Shown in pieces: positions 5,473 to 7,113 of a stretch of DNA of 7,113 nucleotides (positions are counted from its first letter, which is position 1; each line of letters starts with the position of its first letter). The DNA lies in the NCBI GenBank assembly GCA_018969455.1, contig JAGWYI010000216.1, positions 1 through 7,113 of the forward strand, written 5' to 3'. The notes beneath the pieces were generated by a model. That model saw nothing but the letters and a program-made list of their open reading frames with translations. It was not told the origin of the DNA and searched no databases. Source of the stretch: Bacteroidota bacterium (lineage in GTDB: Bacteria; Bacteroidota; Bacteroidia; Chitinophagales; Saprospiraceae). The translations under genes and the position numbers were made by a program.

Positions 5473-6473
5473 GCTTTTATGAGGTCGTTCCGCCCAATCA
5501 TATTTTGCCAGTTTTGACTGGGTAGTGCTTTTATTTTCTCCAGAAGCGCAATTTGGCGGGCAGACAATAGATCCTCCGGAGACTGGTTTCTGCCCACCAG
5601 GCTGTTGGCCCGGCAGGCTTGCAGGCTCGTCATCGGTATAAAACGATAATTTGTTTTTGATAAATAATATTTCGGCTCTCGGTCGTTGCGGAATCCTTCG
5701 TTCTTGCTGCAGGCCGAAAAACCTTTGGGTTGGGTACGTTCGGCAAGCGCCTCGCGCGTTACCCGAGTGGGGTCAAACGTCACTCGAACCACCTCGTTCC
5801 CGTCCTGGTAGCCCGGACTGGTTTCAATCACGCCCGGAATGTCGCCAAAAGTGCCCTCGCCGGTCCAAAAACAGTACATTTTAAAGGTTGCGGTTTCCAA
5901 ACCTGCTGCCCGGGAGCGCAATTCTTCGTCCAGCAGTTCGAGGTATTTCGGAGTTTCCTTGCCTGCCTGGTCGAGCGCGCGCACCATGGCCGCCACGAGG
6001 CGCCAGGAAGCGCGGAAGTCGGCAACGCGGGGTGTCAGGTCGCTGTAATCGGCGCGCACGATCCGTACAACAGGGTTGTTCCAGGCTGGTTCCTTGAAGC
6101 GCTCGAGCGCCGCCGCGTCGTTGCCGCCTTTGTTGTTGTAAATGCAAACCGGCACAAACAGGCTTTCAATGGCTTCCACGATCAAAGGATGGCTGAGGGT
6201 GGTAGCGCCAAATTGGGTGCAATTGGAACAGCCCGGTACTTCCTGAAACAGAATCAACAAGGGCTTGCCGCTCGATTCAGCCAGGGCTTTACCTTTGTTG
6301 AGGTCGCGCAACCAATGCACCGCGCCCAACTCTACGGGATTGTCGGGGTCCGTTTTATCGGAATTTGAAGGCAATTCGGCAGGCATCGTGGAAACGCTAG
6401 ATCTGTTTGGCAGCCAAACGGCAGCGCACAGGGTGACAAAAATGCCGAGGACAGACAGAATTTTGATGCTCAT
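5448..6473 (-). CDS. Membrane-anchored/exported thioredoxin-like protein with MsrA-like C-terminal domain
   Basis: A 341-residue fusion. Residues 5-20 are hydrophobic after a short basic start, acting as signal peptide or anchor. A Ser/Pro/Asp-rich linker (about 23-48) follows. The thioredoxin-like domain (about 50-170) has the redox motif EVPGCSNC with C82 and C85. From about 193 the sequence resembles peptide-methionine sulfoxide reductase A: ATFKMYCFWTGEGTF carries the CFW cysteine (C201), then IPGVIETSPGYQDGNEVVRVTFDP, where E227 aligns with the MsrA catalytic glutamate. The later MsrA block (HDPT..QG.D.G.QYRS) is missing; instead there is a cysteine at C255 and PKYYLSKTNYRFIPMTSLQA (268-287). 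From memory this resembles the VPGUxxT thioredoxin-like (seleno)protein group; here the motif has cysteine, encoded by TGT at 6228-6230. Likely role: thiol-based repair or redox chemistry outside the cytoplasm. Methionine sulfoxide reduction is plausible but unproven. The ATG at 6471-6473 fits the signal segment. Divergent from the peptidase gene. Confidence 0.85.
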   Translation of the reverse strand: MSIKILSVLGIFVTLCAAVWLPNRSSVSTMPAELPSNSDKTDPDNPVELGAVHWLRDLNKGKALAESSGKPLLILFQEVPGCSNCTQFGATTLSHPLIVEAIESLFVPVCIYNNKGGNDAAALERFKEPAWNNPVVRIVRADYSDLTPRVADFRASWRLVAAMVRALDQAGKETPKYLELLDEELRSRAAGLETATFKMYCFWTGEGTFGDIPGVIETSPGYQDGNEVVRVTFDPTRVTREALAERTQPKGFSACSKNEGFRNDREPKYYLSKTNYRFIPMTSLQACRANSLVGRNQSPEDLLSARQIALLEKIKALPSQNWQNMIGRNDLIKAWAEVHKH

Positions 6474-6560
6474 ATGTCGTATTTTTTACAAAAATGCAGG
6501 ACAAATTTCAAATATTAAACGTCAAATGTCGAAACGGGCGGGAAATTTCGCAGGGTGCTT

Positions 6561-6568
6561 TACCTTTC
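6561..6568 (+). promoter_or_regulatory. Probable -7 promoter element for the DPP IV-like gene
   Basis: TACCTTTC matches TAnnTTTG at all but the last base and ends 25 nt before the ATG at 6594, the same spacing as the other two plus-strand promoters here. It lies in the 120-bp divergent region 6474-6593. For the minus-strand gene only a weak candidate is visible: CATTTTTG on the minus strand at 6489-6496, 15 nt from its ATG, without a well-spaced -33 element. I see no other structure in this gap. Confidence 0.45.
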
Positions 6569-6593
6569 GGGGGTCGTACCAATTGCCACACCC

Positions 6594-7113
6594 ATGAAAA
6601 AAGCAATGCTCCTTTTGCTGCTCTGCGGCGCCCCACTGGCGGTTTTTTCTCAAAACCCGCTTACCCTTGATGATTGCTTCACCTTTTTTCGGTTTTATCC
6701 CGAATTCGGAGGAGATTTCAAATATGCTGCCGACAGTCGCTATTATTGGGTAGCATCGGACGGCGAAATTGCACTTTATGAAACGGCTACAGGAGTTAAA
6801 AACAGGGTATTGTTGGATAAAGAAGCCTTGGAGGGCACAGGCGCCATCGAAAGCTTTGAGTTGAATGGCGACGAAACGTCTATTCTGCTTCAAACCAATG
6901 TAGAACACATTTACAGGCATTCGGTTGTAGCCGATTATTGGGTATATGATTTAAAGCGAAACAAACACTTTGCCTTGAATGAAGGGGCCAAAATTCAATT
7001 TGCCCAATTTTCGCCCGACGGCAAACAGGTTGTGTTTATCCTAAACAACAACATTTATGTGCGGAATCTTGAATCGGCAAATACCATGCGCATCACCGAC
7101 GACGGCGCCATCA
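6594..7113 (+). CDS. Dipeptidyl-peptidase IV-like S9 peptidase, N-terminal part (truncated by window end)
   Basis: Open from ATG 6594 to the window edge: 173 complete codons, no stop. Residues 1-20 are a clear Sec signal peptide (MKKAMLLLLLCGAPLAVFSQ), so the product is exported to the periplasm or outer membrane. The mature part starts NPLTLDDCF, like the LTLEDI opening of DPP IV-type enzymes. It continues as beta-propeller repeats: YYWVASDGEIALYETATG, then SFELNGDETSILLQTNVEHIYRHSVVADYWVYDL, then AQFSPDGKQVVFILNNNIYVRNL followed by RITDDGA. IYRHS..A.YWVYD and the FSPDGK..VF..NNNIYV blade are characteristic of the DPP IV N-terminal domain (family S9B), which cleaves dipeptides after proline or alanine. 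The alpha/beta-hydrolase domain with the Ser-Asp-His triad would lie beyond the edge, so activity cannot be judged. A -7-like element is at 6561-6568. Alternative: another S9 peptidase with the same propeller. Confidence 0.88.
   Translation, partial: MKKAMLLLLLCGAPLAVFSQNPLTLDDCFTFFRFYPEFGGDFKYAADSRYYWVASDGEIALYETATGVKNRVLLDKEALEGTGAIESFELNGDETSILLQTNVEHIYRHSVVADYWVYDLKRNKHFALNEGAKIQFAQFSPDGKQVVFILNNNIYVRNLESANTMRITDDGAI

Noticed and set aside
6228..6230. Selenocysteine codon in the thioredoxin motif
   Set aside because: The codon for residue 82 reads TGT (cysteine), and the frame is continuous without an in-frame TGA, so no recoding is needed.
5730..6368. 212-codon open frame on the plus strand
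   Set aside because: It lies wholly antisense to the thioredoxin/MsrA-like gene in a GC-rich stretch, shows no recognisable domain, and has low-complexity composition typical of a shadow frame.
6522..6920. 132-codon open frame on the minus strand
   Set aside because: It overlaps the signal peptide and propeller start of the DPP IV-like gene and the divergent promoter region; no recognisable domain.

Overview
The window looks like chromosomal DNA of a Bacteroidota bacterium, probably Saprospiraceae or a close relative (inference). Three things point there: a 728-residue secreted protein with the C-terminal sorting domain of the type IX secretion system, promoter -7 elements of the TAnnTTTG type, and little sign of strong Shine-Dalgarno sites. 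No rRNA, tRNA, CRISPR array, phage gene, integrase or transposase gene was seen.

Layout. Bases 1-164 form one large imperfect palindrome (perfect 22-bp outer arms, shared blocks continuing to the centre), with no convincing gene inside. A promoter at about 180-187 then drives a compact plus-strand run: serC (phosphoserine aminotransferase, 214-1290), a YgjP-type zinc metallopeptidase-like protein (about 1301-2044) and a LigB/YgiD-type extradiol dioxygenase (2044-2934, start overlapping the previous stop as TGATG). The 301-bp gap 2935-3235 holds two direct copies of a roughly 100-bp repeat, each with a perfect DnaA-box sequence, followed by a TAnnTTTG promoter. Next is the secreted T9SS cargo protein (3236-5422). 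It converges on a minus-strand gene (5448-6473) for a membrane-anchored or exported thioredoxin-like protein fused to an MsrA-like domain. The two stops are 25 bp apart and share a hairpin terminator. The 120-bp divergent region 6474-6593 leads to the start of a plus-strand gene for a dipeptidyl-peptidase IV-like exported serine peptidase (6594 to the right edge, truncated).

Functionally, serC supplies serine and pyridoxal phosphate biosynthesis. Its two downstream neighbours are probably co-transcribed, but no shared pathway is evident. The right half is about the cell envelope: a T9SS-secreted adhesin-like protein, an envelope thiol/methionine-sulfoxide redox protein and an exported peptidase, each as its own transcription unit. 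I do not see a convincing multi-gene undescribed system. The items most worth a second look are the 164-bp palindrome, the DnaA-box-bearing direct repeats and the thioredoxin-MsrA-like fusion.
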